From GCA-002701455 sp964342575 (GTDB taxonomy: Bacteria > Pseudomonadota > Alphaproteobacteria > Thalassobaculales > Thalassobaculaceae), in contig CAYFGZ010000002.1 in NCBI GenBank assembly GCA_964342575.1, positions 24,478 to 88,477 of the forward strand: a stretch of 64,000 nt of DNA. Direction: 5' to 3'. This document shows positions 25,432 through 34,508 of this stretch, piece after piece. The position numbers were made by a program, and so were the translations under genes. The first letter of the stretch is position 1; every line of letters starts with the position of its first letter. The notes beneath the pieces were generated by a model that saw nothing but the letters and a program-made list of their open reading frames with translations, searched no databases and had not been told where the DNA came from.

Positions 25432-26760
25432 CTATAGTTTTAGAGTTTTTCTAGGAAAAATAAACCAAATAAAAGCCGTAACTTGAATTAATAGAGTTAT
25501 TCCGAAACCCCAAAAATAGCCCTGACGGTCGTAAAACCCATCTGCATTCATTGGAAATAAGTTTATGATTTCCCCAATTAAGTACTGTATTAGAAAGACA
25601 CCACCAAAAACCATCACATTTATGGCAGTGATGACGCGTCCAGACAGATCGGTTGGAAAAAATCTTGTTAAATGGGCATACACTACCATAGCCGAGTTCG
25701 CTAGCAGTCCAAAACCCAACCAGGGCCAAATGGATGCGGGGACAAGCTCCAACGTAATGACACCCTGAAAAGCCATAAATAATACCATGGTCGTGGCAAA
25801 GAATGATAATAATGAGAAATTATATCGTTCCAGCCAATTAGCCAGTGCCCCGGTTAGCAATGATCCGCCTGACAAAGCGATAGCTAGTATCAATAAGTAT
25901 TCGGCGACAGGACCTCTTTCAAGGCCAGCAACGTCCTTAAACCACGGACCAGCCCAGAGTCCTTGAATTGCCATATTTGCTGCAAGACTTGCAGTTATAA
26001 GGGGAGCACAACGCCAGAACTCAGAACTCCTGTATATCAATCCAAGCTCTAGAATTTGTTGCTTAAGATTAGGCATAGAGCTTGCTCTTTGCTTCTCTGG
26101 TACCACAATAAATATTTTGACGGCTACAAAGGCGGTGGCGCCGGCCAGGAATAAAAAGATAGTGCGCCAGTCGACAAAATGTAGGGCGCCTTCTAACGGA
26201 GCTGTGGCAGCTACGGCACCCAACCCACCTATTGCTAGAAAACCTCCATTAATTAATGGCCAATGGCGATCACTAAACCATATGGTTCCAGCCTTCACGG
26301 CGGCCATAAGACATCCTGCTACTCCAAGTCCGATTAGACCTCGGCCAATCGCTAATGTGGACGTGCTTGAGCCAATAGAAAAAAGAACTGCTCCGCCGGC
26401 GGCAAACAATAGTAGAACGCTTTGAACACGCCGGGGTCCATATCTGTCTAGCAGGATTCCTAGAGGCAATTGAAAAAGAGAAAAGGTCAAAAAATACATA
26501 GCAGTGAGGAATCCTAAATCGCCTGCGTCCAGTCCAACTTCGCTAGTTAACTGTGGCGCTATTATTGCGTTGGTGCAGCGAAACAAGTAGGACAAGAAAT
26601 ACCCTAAGGCGAAGGGAAGTAGGACAACCAACATGAGCTTGGTCGTTCCTCGGATTTGGGAGTTGTTTGGTATCTTTGACAGGTTTTTGGCTTTGTCCTG
26701 TCTGAGTTTGCTCGCGAGCGAGTGATTAATGAAAATATTTGCAAACACAGATTTATTCAC
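25432..26760 (-). CDS. MFS transporter, 12-helix
   Basis: A 442-residue inner-membrane transporter with about 12 helices. The loop 2-3 motif is GILLDRYGPRRVQ, and RCTNAIIAPQL follows helix 1, as in organic-acid or sugar-phosphate MFS proteins. The annotated start is a GTG with an unusually long polar N-terminal extension and no ribosome site. An internal ATG near residue 43 (LMLVVLLPFALGYFL) would begin directly at helix 1, so the true start may be internal. Probably imports or exports a substrate of the neighbouring aminotransferase. Confidence 0.8.
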   Translation of the reverse strand: MNKSVFANIFINHSLASKLRQDKAKNLSKIPNNSQIRGTTKLMLVVLLPFALGYFLSYLFRCTNAIIAPQLTSEVGLDAGDLGFLTAMYFLTFSLFQLPLGILLDRYGPRRVQSVLLLFAAGGAVLFSIGSSTSTLAIGRGLIGLGVAGCLMAAVKAGTIWFSDRHWPLINGGFLAIGGLGAVAATAPLEGALHFVDWRTIFLFLAGATAFVAVKIFIVVPEKQRASSMPNLKQQILELGLIYRSSEFWRCAPLITASLAANMAIQGLWAGPWFKDVAGLERGPVAEYLLILAIALSGGSLLTGALANWLERYNFSLLSFFATTMVLFMAFQGVITLELVPASIWPWLGFGLLANSAMVVYAHLTRFFPTDLSGRVITAINVMVFGGVFLIQYLIGEIINLFPMNADGFYDRQGYFWGFGITLLIQVTAFIWFIFPRKTLKL

Positions 26761-27011
26761 TTTGATTACTTGGCAATGTCTGCTGTATTATGACGAAATC
26801 CTGGGCAAAGGTCGACAATGCATAATGCTTTTAATCGTTAAATTTTATTCGCGATTATCGACTTGAATAGGGTGCAAACCTTCTAACCACCAGTTGAATG
26901 AAGCTTTTTTTGATCTAGAAATACTTCACTTAGCGGGAATCCACTGATACAAACCTTTTCTTGAATATTTTAAACTGGTGCTGAAACAACTTAATTCGGT
27001 CGGAGAAAAAA

Positions 27012-28403
27012 ATGGCTAGCGTATGGCAACCCGATTCCTGGCGATCTAAGACAGCTCTTCAAATGCCAGAATACCCAGATTTGGAGCATTTAGCGAGTAT
27101 AGAGTCTCAGATAGCAGGTTTCCCACCTTTAGTTTTTGTGGGAGAAGCTCAGCAGCTTAAAAAGGCCTTGGGACGGGTATCGGATGGCGATGCTTTTTTG
27201 TTGCAGGGTGGAGATTGTGCCGAGAGCTTCGCTGAATTTTCAGCTGATAACATACGGGATACTTTTCGCGTCCTGTTACAAATGGCGGTGGTATTGACCT
27301 TTGGGGGGGGGATGCCCGTTGTTAAGGTGGGCAGGTTGGCGGGTCAGTTTGCCAAACCCCGTTCCAGCCCCGTAGAGAAACAAGGTGCCATAGAATTGCC
27401 AAGCTACCGAGGTGATATAGTTAATTCAATAGAATTTGATGAGCAAAGACGAAGCCCAGACCCCGATCGTCTTTTAAAAGCCTATAATCAATCAGCATCA
27501 ACGTTAAATCTTCTTAGAGCGTTCGCGCAAGGGGGCTTTGCGAACTTAGAAGAAATCCATCGGTGGACATTGGGTTTTGTATCTAATTCTCCCCAGGGCG
27601 AGAGGTATGCGGAGCTATCGCAGCGACTGGACGAGGCCCTCTGTTTTATGAGGGCTTGCGGGTTGACAGCCGAAACAGCTCAACAGCTGAGAGAAACAGA
27701 ATTTTATACTTCCCATGAATCTCTTTTACTAGGTTATGAACAGGCCATGACCCGTGAGGATACCATAACGGATGACAAGGGGTGGTACAGCACTTCAGCT
27801 CATATGATATGGATTGGAGACCGAACGCGTCAATTAGATGGGGCGCATGTCGAATATATGAGAGGTATAAACAATCCGATAGGACTTAAATGTGGGCCAA
27901 GCCTCGAGCCTGATGATTTGTTGCGCCTGGTAGATAGATTGAACCCGTCTGATGAAGCTGGGAGGTTAACTTTGATTTGCCGAATGGGCTCTGACAGCGT
28001 AGAGGAAAAGTTGCCCCCGTTAATAAGGGCGGTGCAGAAAGAGGGGAAAAAGGTTGTTTGGTCTTGTGATCCAATGCACGGGAACACAGTTACCTCTTCC
28101 AATGGATACAAGACACGCCCATTTGATAAAATTTTGATGGAGGTCAGAAAGTTTTTTCAGATCCATTCTGGTGAAAGTACCTATGCAGGCGGTGTCCATT
28201 TTGAAATGACTGGGCAGGATGTTACGGAATGTCTTGGGGGGGCACAGGCTATAAATGAGGTGTCGCTGGGTGACCGCTATCATACACACTGTGATCCAAG
28301 ATTGAATGCATCTCAATCGTTGGAACTTGCTTTCCTGATTGCAGACATGCTCAAAGAGAATCGCTCGAAATTCGATGTATCCAAAATGGCAGCGGTTTCT
28401 TAG
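27012..28403 (+). CDS. Class II 3-deoxy-7-phosphoheptulonate (DAHP) synthase
   Basis: First enzyme of the shikimate pathway; joins phosphoenolpyruvate and erythrose 4-phosphate. The product (463 residues) is clearly class II (plant/mycobacterial type): WQPDSWRSKTALQMPEYPD, LLQGGDCAESFAEF with the metal-site Cys, VKVGRLAGQFAKPRS, and WSCDPMHGNT near the C-terminus. CGGAG lies about 8 bases before the ATG. Class II enzymes are often the only DAHP synthase in alphaproteobacteria, so this may be housekeeping. The following genes do not belong to the shikimate pathway, and aroC lies elsewhere in the window (45534). Confidence 0.93.
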   Translation: MASVWQPDSWRSKTALQMPEYPDLEHLASIESQIAGFPPLVFVGEAQQLKKALGRVSDGDAFLLQGGDCAESFAEFSADNIRDTFRVLLQMAVVLTFGGGMPVVKVGRLAGQFAKPRSSPVEKQGAIELPSYRGDIVNSIEFDEQRRSPDPDRLLKAYNQSASTLNLLRAFAQGGFANLEEIHRWTLGFVSNSPQGERYAELSQRLDEALCFMRACGLTAETAQQLRETEFYTSHESLLLGYEQAMTREDTITDDKGWYSTSAHMIWIGDRTRQLDGAHVEYMRGINNPIGLKCGPSLEPDDLLRLVDRLNPSDEAGRLTLICRMGSDSVEEKLPPLIRAVQKEGKKVVWSCDPMHGNTVTSSNGYKTRPFDKILMEVRKFFQIHSGESTYAGGVHFEMTGQDVTECLGGAQAINEVSLGDRYHTHCDPRLNASQSLELAFLIADMLKENRSKFDVSKMAAVS

Positions 28404-28455
28404 TAGTAATGGCAGATAACCAACGGCGTCTTGACAAATCTAACCTGCTAGTTGA

Positions 28456-29655
28456 GTGATAACAAAGGTAGACATCGGAATGCATAAAGGTCGAAGGACA
28501 GGGGCAGAAGACCGCAGGCGTTTAGCTCAGGTCTCTACGCATCCGGATAACCGCTCAATTCCCCGGTTTGCTGACAAGTATTTTCTGCGTACAAAGGACG
28601 TTGTAGAGAAATTTGGTGATACTACCGTTACATACGCTGTATTTATGCGCCGACCGGTTACTAGCGCACCCCACCTTGCCATAACCTGGTTGGAAGGAGT
28701 TGCTAAGCAACGAAAGACAAAAATAGAGATTGATCTTCGTTATAAAGAGGGCGCTTGGGTAGGGGCAGGAGAGCCAATAGTATATATCAAAGGATCGCTT
28801 TTTCATCTTGTCGACTTGGAAACCCAGTTTTTGCAAAAGCTGGGGTCGTCATGTGTTGCCGCATATAACGCCTACGTCATGTGCGTGGAACTACCCAAAA
28901 CGGCTTTTCTAGCTATGGATGCTAGACACTGCGCTGGAACAGAAATGGCTGAGTTGATGGCATATGGGGCTAGTGTTGGCTCTCGAAAAGCTCAAAACAA
29001 AGTGGGGGCTATTGGTTTTATAGGCAACGCAACAGATGATACGGCACATTTTTTTGGCCAAGAAATAGGATTTGGTACAATGCCGCATGCGCTAATTGGT
29101 TATGCGGGATCAACGGCCCGGGCAGCAGAGATGTTTCACGAGGCCCATCCGAGCGCAAATCTTACAGTATTGGTCGATTATTTTGGTACAGAGATTTCGG
29201 ATTCGATTGCCGTTTGCGAAAGATTTCCAGATCTGGCTTCAAAAGGAGAGATATCTTTAAGGTTGGATACTCATGGTGGTCGCTATGTAGAGGGGCTAGA
29301 TATGGCTAATTCATATGCCGTCCTGGAAAGAAATGCAACCAGAGCCATTCGTGGTTATAGGTCGGAAACAGAACTTCGACATCTTATAGGAACAGGGGTT
29401 TCTGCTGCAGCAATCTGGCATCTACGGGAAAAGCTGAATACAGCTGGGTTTCCAAATGCAAAAATAGTTGGCTCCAGTGGTTTTTCGCCAGAAAAATGCC
29501 GAATTATGGCGCTTGCAGAAGCTCCAGTTGATGTTATAGGTACCGGATCTTACCTACCCGCCAACTGGAGTGAAACCTATGCAACAGCCGACATTATAGA
29601 TTATAATGGCCTAGCAAGAGTTAAGGTTGGAAGAGAATTTCTTCTTCGAAAATAG
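28456..29655 (+). CDS. Nicotinate phosphoribosyltransferase family protein
   Basis: Makes nicotinate mononucleotide from nicotinate and PRPP in NAD salvage. The type II PRTase barrel is shown by FADKYFLRTKDVVE, the typical GTMPHALIGYAGS, VDYFGTEISDS, and IVGSSGFSPEKCR. The usual VRLDSGD reads LRLDTHGGR, a change worth noting at the substrate site. The product is 399 residues, nearest to short archaeal-like members. The start is uncertain: GTG 28456 is used, but ATG 28480 would remove only eight residues, and neither has a strong ribosome site. The stop lies 5 bases before the next gene. Confidence 0.82.
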   Translation: MITKVDIGMHKGRRTGAEDRRRLAQVSTHPDNRSIPRFADKYFLRTKDVVEKFGDTTVTYAVFMRRPVTSAPHLAITWLEGVAKQRKTKIEIDLRYKEGAWVGAGEPIVYIKGSLFHLVDLETQFLQKLGSSCVAAYNAYVMCVELPKTAFLAMDARHCAGTEMAELMAYGASVGSRKAQNKVGAIGFIGNATDDTAHFFGQEIGFGTMPHALIGYAGSTARAAEMFHEAHPSANLTVLVDYFGTEISDSIAVCERFPDLASKGEISLRLDTHGGRYVEGLDMANSYAVLERNATRAIRGYRSETELRHLIGTGVSAAAIWHLREKLNTAGFPNAKIVGSSGFSPEKCRIMALAEAPVDVIGTGSYLPANWSETYATADIIDYNGLARVKVGREFLLRK

Positions 29656-29660
29656 AGAAA

Positions 29661-30380
29661 ATGACAGATACTGTTCTTTTAGTAGTACACCAAAAAAAAT
29701 CTGTTCCAGGTCATATAGGTAGCCTTTTTTCCGAGCGAGGATATTTGTTTGATCGCAGATGTCCTTGCGAAGGGGATCCGTTGCCTGAGGAACCCGAAGC
29801 TTACGCTGCTATAGTTTTTTTTGGCGGACCGATGAGTGCAAACGACTGTTCGATGCCTGGTATAAAGGCCGAATTGGAATTTATTCCAAAGATTCTTAAA
29901 GCGAAAATACCATTTTTTGGTCTTTGTCTCGGAGGACAGATGCTTGCTCGGGTACTGGGTGCGCAAGTTGCACCTCATAAAGATGGTCATATCGAGTCGG
30001 GATATACGCGGATTTACCCCACGGAATTGGGGAAAGACTGGTTCTCAAACTCTAATATTTTTTATCAATGGCATAAAGAAGGTTTTGAAATGCCACGAAC
30101 GGCTAATCTTTTGGCTACCGGCGATATTTTTCCGAATCAAGCTTTCGTATATGGTGAAAATGCCATTGCTACTCAATTTCATCCTGAAATAACTCGTGAA
30201 ATGATCGATAGGTGGACTATGCATGGCGCTCATCGATTGAATCGGACAGGAGCTCAACCAAGGCAAGCGCACGTAAAAGGGTGGGAAATATTTAACGAAA
30301 GTATAGAGATGTGGAGTAGATCCATACTAGATCGTTTTGGATTACATGGCAGCAAAACATTGGCTGACGTTGCAGACTAA
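29661..30380 (+). CDS. Class I glutamine amidotransferase-like protein
   Basis: A stand-alone GATase1 domain of 239 residues. The nucleophile Cys lies in FFGLCLGGQMLAR, the catalytic His and Glu in ATQFHPEIT, and the oxyanion Gly in VFFGGPMSAND. Proteins of this GMP-synthase-like group release ammonia from glutamine or hydrolyse gamma-glutamyl bonds. It follows the nicotinate phosphoribosyltransferase gene by 5 bases, so the two are almost certainly co-translated. A role in feeding ammonia to a nucleotide step is possible but unproven, since no amidated partner is adjacent. Confidence 0.85.
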   Translation: MTDTVLLVVHQKKSVPGHIGSLFSERGYLFDRRCPCEGDPLPEEPEAYAAIVFFGGPMSANDCSMPGIKAELEFIPKILKAKIPFFGLCLGGQMLARVLGAQVAPHKDGHIESGYTRIYPTELGKDWFSNSNIFYQWHKEGFEMPRTANLLATGDIFPNQAFVYGENAIATQFHPEITREMIDRWTMHGAHRLNRTGAQPRQAHVKGWEIFNESIEMWSRSILDRFGLHGSKTLADVAD

Positions 30381-30510
30381 ATATAGCAATCTAATAGATA
30401 AAACGATTCTTGATGTTATTTAGAGGGATTAAAATCATGCAATGATAGGTAATCCAAAATGAGATCTTGGCAAGAAGCCCCGTTAACTGCATTTTTTAAC
30501 CTGAGATTAA

Positions 30511-32454
30511 ATGGTGTCCAGATATAAAAATTTATTTTCAAAAATAGTGGTTGGTGAAAGAGAATTAAGAAATAGGATCTGTCTTTGTGCCACCGTCACA
30601 AACTTCGCAAGTCGCAATACCATCACAGAGCCGTGGAGGAATTTCCTTATAGAACGGGCAAGAGGTGGCGCCGCTATGGTGGTAACTGAGGTGATCGCAG
30701 TTGATCCGGAAGCAATTGCCCAGTCCTCCACTGTTACAGGATATGACGATACTAATGTTGATGGATTTCGATTGATAGCTAAGGAGGTCAACGGGGAGGG
30801 GGCCGCTATCGTGGGCCAATTATGGCACCCGGGAAGGCAACAACTTTGGCACCCTACTAAGTCGCCAATCGGTGTCTCAAATCTACCAGACCCATATAGC
30901 GGCACCGTCCCACATGTTATGGATACAGAAGAGATTTATCGTGTGGCAGAATCTTATATACTGACGGCTAAACGCCTTTCTGATTGTGGCTTCGATGGTG
31001 TGGAACTTCATGGAGCACACGGTTATTTGATAATGCAGTTTCTATCTCCTGCCTCGAACACGAGGGGAGACGCGTTTGGAGGCAATCTGGACGGCCGGAC
31101 ACTTTTCGTGAGGACCATAGCAGAGGGTATCCGTAGCGTTTGCCGCAAGGGGTTTATAATTGGACTTAAAATGCCAGCTGATGAAGGGGTCCTGGGAGGC
31201 ATTGATCCTGAGGAAGCAGCTCTAATGACAGCTAAACTAGCTCAAACTGGTGATTTCGATTATTTCGCTTATGGTCAGGGAAATTTTAGCCTCAGTTTAG
31301 AAAATCATGTTCCGGACCTCTACTTTGATAAAGGAGCTTTTATAGACCTACATAAAAAGATGCGCGTTGTTTCAGGCGGCATTCCGGTAATGGCGTTGGG
31401 TAGGATTGGCTCGCCGGAACTAGCAGAGCGCGTTGTCGGTAATGGTTATGGCGATCTTGTTGGCATGTCTCGAGCACTTATTGCAGACCCTGCTTGGCCG
31501 GAAAAGGCTCTGTCCGGGAATGAAAAAGAGATTAGGCCGAGTGTTTTTGATAACTTTGCTTGGGGTGAAGTTCACTTGGGGAAACCTCTAGCTGAGCACC
31601 ATAATGCTCATATTGGGAAAAAAGGTGAGGCTTTCAATATGCCAAGTGTCGCGGCTTCCGCGAAAAGGGTTTTGATAGTGGGCAGCGGACCAGCAGGTTT
31701 AGAGGCAGCTTGGGTCTCCGCTGCCAGGGGGCACGGCGTTACATTATTTAGTGCGTCACCCAAGCTAGGCGGTGGTTTGTTGATCGAATCAATGCTCCCC
31801 GGACGCGAGGAAATGGGCAGTATCATAGAATATCAGGTGTACATGGGGGAAAAATATGGTGTTGAATATGTTCTAAATCATAGAGCATCCGCTGATGATA
31901 TAACGAAGTTTGGTGCTGACGAGATCTTTTTAGCTACGGGCTCTATTCAGCGGATGCCACCGGTATTGAGGGACAATTTAAAAGTTTTATCTGCCAGAGA
32001 ATTTACGGTTCAGTCGGATAAGTATTCCGGTGACTTGGCTGTTCTAATTGACGAAGATTTTGGAGCTGCTACGTATGGAGTAGCGGACCTTTTGGCGGCG
32101 AGATTTAAGAAAGTAATTTTGATTACTTCACGACCGGGAATCACTGGCGGTGTTAATCATTGCAGCTCTATTGGAATTTACCGGCGCCTATATGGGGCAA
32201 ATATTGATATTAGAATTGCTCAACAAGTAATCAGTTTTTCTAATGGCATATTGGCAACAAAAAATCCATTTAGCGGAGCAGTAAGTCATATCGGTTCTAT
32301 CGACTTTGTAGTTTACTCAACCCCAAGGGTATCGATTGATACATTAGCCCAAGAATTGCGAGAGACAGAGTTTTATAGAATAGGAGACTGCCGTTCCCCT
32401 AGAAATCTTTTGGCTGCTATTCAGAGCGGTTATGCTCTTGCCGAAGTACTCTAG
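30511..32454 (+). CDS. Old Yellow Enzyme-type FMN barrel fused to an FAD/NAD domain, without the iron-sulfur site
   Basis: Layout of the trimethylamine-dehydrogenase/2,4-dienoyl-CoA-reductase family. Residues 1-350 form an FMN TIM barrel (VGQLWHPGRQ, VELHGAHGYLIMQFLSP, MALGRIG, DLVGMSRALIADP). Then comes a linker, and then the C-terminal dinucleotide domain beginning VLIVGSGPAGLEAAW (about 387-401). Family members carry a 4Fe-4S cluster bound by a Cys cluster after the barrel (RPCIxCN...C). Here that stretch is RPSVFDNFAWGEVHLG and contains no cysteine. The 647 residues are near the usual length. Electron transfer from FMN must bypass the cluster, or the enzyme may work as an NAD(P)H-linked reductase or be reshaped. 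Confidence 0.85.
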   Translation: MVSRYKNLFSKIVVGERELRNRICLCATVTNFASRNTITEPWRNFLIERARGGAAMVVTEVIAVDPEAIAQSSTVTGYDDTNVDGFRLIAKEVNGEGAAIVGQLWHPGRQQLWHPTKSPIGVSNLPDPYSGTVPHVMDTEEIYRVAESYILTAKRLSDCGFDGVELHGAHGYLIMQFLSPASNTRGDAFGGNLDGRTLFVRTIAEGIRSVCRKGFIIGLKMPADEGVLGGIDPEEAALMTAKLAQTGDFDYFAYGQGNFSLSLENHVPDLYFDKGAFIDLHKKMRVVSGGIPVMALGRIGSPELAERVVGNGYGDLVGMSRALIADPAWPEKALSGNEKEIRPSVFDNFAWGEVHLGKPLAEHHNAHIGKKGEAFNMPSVAASAKRVLIVGSGPAGLEAAWVSAARGHGVTLFSASPKLGGGLLIESMLPGREEMGSIIEYQVYMGEKYGVEYVLNHRASADDITKFGADEIFLATGSIQRMPPVLRDNLKVLSAREFTVQSDKYSGDLAVLIDEDFGAATYGVADLLAARFKKVILITSRPGITGGVNHCSSIGIYRRLYGANIDIRIAQQVISFSNGILATKNPFSGAVSHIGSIDFVVYSTPRVSIDTLAQELRETEFYRIGDCRSPRNLLAAIQSGYALAEVL

Positions 32455-32500
32455 ATTTTATTTTTGATATTTTATTGGTATTGGAGCGCCTAGATTACAT

Positions 32501-33976
32501 ATGAGTAAAAAGACTGGGTTGGAAATATTAGAAGCACGAGTGTCGCACGATTTATCCATAATCGGTTATCCAATCAATGAATGGGTGCCCGCGAAATTCG
32601 ATTCTGACGGCCAACGGGTGTTGGATGTCTTGATAGTTGGTGGAGGTCAAGGTGGGCTTGCAATCGCTTTTCAGCTGCTGCGGGAAAGGGTGAGCAATAT
32701 TCTTATCGTGGACTCGGCGAACGCTGGAAATGAGGGGCCATGGCTAAACTATGCACGGATGCCGATACTCCGTTCTCCGAAAGAGGTAAATGGTCCGGAT
32801 CTAAATATCCCAAGTCTTGCATTTCAGTCCTGGTATGAAGCCCAGTATGGTCGGGTTTCCTGGAGTGAGCTAAATAAAATACCCACCAAGTTATGGGCGG
32901 AATATTTGCAATGGTACCGAAAGATATTAAATATTCAGGTCGAAAATAATTCTTTGCTAGAGTCATTCGGACCCTCGAACGGATTTCAACAAGCCATGGT
33001 AAAATGTCTTAATAGTGGTTGCACAAGACGGATACTAACCCGAAAAATTGTCTTAGCTACAGGAATAGAAACTCCCGGAAAATGGTGGGCTCCACCGGTA
33101 TCAAATGATATTCCCAAAGATTACTGGTTTCACGCGAGCGAATTAATAGATTTTAGTGCTCTCAGAAAGAAGAGAATTGCCATTTTAGGGGCAGGGGCGT
33201 CGGCAATGGATAATGCTGTAGCAGCTCTTGAGGCTAATGCTGCGGAGGTTACAGTATACAGTAGGCGCCAGGAACTTCAGAGGGTTCAGCCATTTAAATG
33301 GTTATCGTTCCCAGGGTTTCTCAGACATTTTTGTGAGTTGGATGACGAGTGGCGGTGGCAATTCATGAGCCATTTATTGACATTGCGTGAGGCATTCCCC
33401 AGAGAAACATGGGAACGTGCAAATAGTTATAATCAATTCCGTCTGCAGACAGGTGCTCAGTGGAATAAGTTAACCGCTAAAAATGGACAAGTTTTTATCA
33501 AAACTCCAAAAGGAATATTCGAAGCGGATTTTCTAATTTTTGGTACTGGTTTCTCGATCGATTTATTTGAAAGAGATGAACTTAAGCAGCATGCCCCGCT
33601 GATAGCTCTATGGTCCGATCGGCATAAGATCGCGGAAGACAAGGTAAATGCCACTCTGCTTTCCTATCCATATTTGGGAGGGGGCTTTCAATTTCTCGAG
33701 AAAGAGGTGGGTTGTGCTCCATGGTTAAAAGACATTCACCTTTTCACATTTGGCGCGACGATGAGTTTTGGCCCAAGTGGATCTTCAATCAATGCCATGA
33801 AATTTGCTGTCCCACGTCTCGTAAATGCGATTACGCGAGATTTGTTTTTGGAGGATGTACATAGCCATTTTGAATCAATGAGAGCTTACGACCTTCCAGA
33901 ATTTTTGCTTCCAGGAGAAGATAGAGAGTTAGCTCCAGCGTCCACAGATTTCTACGGGAAAAGAGTTGGATCATAA
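32501..33976 (+). CDS. FAD/NAD(P)-binding flavoprotein, monooxygenase-like
   Basis: A 491-residue two-dinucleotide-domain flavoprotein of the group that includes flavin-dependent monooxygenases. The FAD Rossmann motif is VLIVGGGQGGLAIAF (GGGQGG at 47-52). The NAD(P) motif is IAILGAGASAMDNAV (230-235). The ATG motif ATGIETPG (186-193) and the closing FLIFGTGFSIDLF are those of FMO-type proteins, but the FxGxxxH FMO fingerprint is not clear. It follows the OYE-fusion gene by 46 bases. A joint oxidative role with it is inference. Confidence 0.83.
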   Translation: MSKKTGLEILEARVSHDLSIIGYPINEWVPAKFDSDGQRVLDVLIVGGGQGGLAIAFQLLRERVSNILIVDSANAGNEGPWLNYARMPILRSPKEVNGPDLNIPSLAFQSWYEAQYGRVSWSELNKIPTKLWAEYLQWYRKILNIQVENNSLLESFGPSNGFQQAMVKCLNSGCTRRILTRKIVLATGIETPGKWWAPPVSNDIPKDYWFHASELIDFSALRKKRIAILGAGASAMDNAVAALEANAAEVTVYSRRQELQRVQPFKWLSFPGFLRHFCELDDEWRWQFMSHLLTLREAFPRETWERANSYNQFRLQTGAQWNKLTAKNGQVFIKTPKGIFEADFLIFGTGFSIDLFERDELKQHAPLIALWSDRHKIAEDKVNATLLSYPYLGGGFQFLEKEVGCAPWLKDIHLFTFGATMSFGPSGSSINAMKFAVPRLVNAITRDLFLEDVHSHFESMRAYDLPEFLLPGEDRELAPASTDFYGKRVGS

Positions 33977-34076
33977 AATAGTTGCGTTAAAATAATCTGT
34001 TCCCTAACCTACTATTTAAGGACCATTGTTTTCAATGGATAGCGTAGAATAGATTTGTCTTTCTTTTGGATAATGG

Positions 34077-34460
34077 ATGGCGACTAAGAATTTGGCACCT
34101 GGGTTTTTAAAAAATCCCCAGAATTTAATGGTATTTCATGGCCCATCCACGGGACTTGAGATTGTCGTTGATCAAAAAGTGATTGCACGCACCAAAAGTC
34201 CAATTATTTTGGAAGAGGGTGGGTATCCATTAATCTATTATATCCCTCGAAAAGATGTTCGTATGTATTTACTTAAGAAAACAAATCAAACTACTTACTG
34301 TCCATTCAAGGGCACCGCTACCTATTGGATGCTTAAGAAGAGCGACTCATTGTCTACTGATATTGCTTGGTCGTGCGAAACAACATATCTCGAGGCAAAG
34401 AGTATAGAAACTTGCCTATCTTTTCATATTCTCAACACCATCGAGCGGAACTTTTTTTGA
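34077..34460 (+). CDS. DUF427 family protein
   Basis: A small (127-residue) beta-rich protein of the DUF427 family. The family signature is well kept: VVDQKVIARTKSPIILEEGGYPLIYY, DVRMYLLKKTNQTTYCPFKGTATYWML, quoted in pieces. The CPFKG and YPxxYYxP motifs are diagnostic. No function is established for these proteins. The ATG at 34077 is preceded by TTGGATAATGG. An overlapping ATG at 34073 leads at once to a stop and is excluded. It lies between a flavoprotein and a metallo-hydrolase on the same strand. Confidence 0.85.
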   Translation: MATKNLAPGFLKNPQNLMVFHGPSTGLEIVVDQKVIARTKSPIILEEGGYPLIYYIPRKDVRMYLLKKTNQTTYCPFKGTATYWMLKKSDSLSTDIAWSCETTYLEAKSIETCLSFHILNTIERNFF

Positions 34461-34508
34461 GCTGCCTTGGGCTGCAAGTAAGATTACTGATAACTAAGGA
34501 GGATAACA

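Noticed and set aside
34023..34038. CCATTG-TTTT-CAATGG small hairpin before the DUF427 gene
   Set aside because: Only six pairs, with no T-run after it; too weak to call a terminator or operator.
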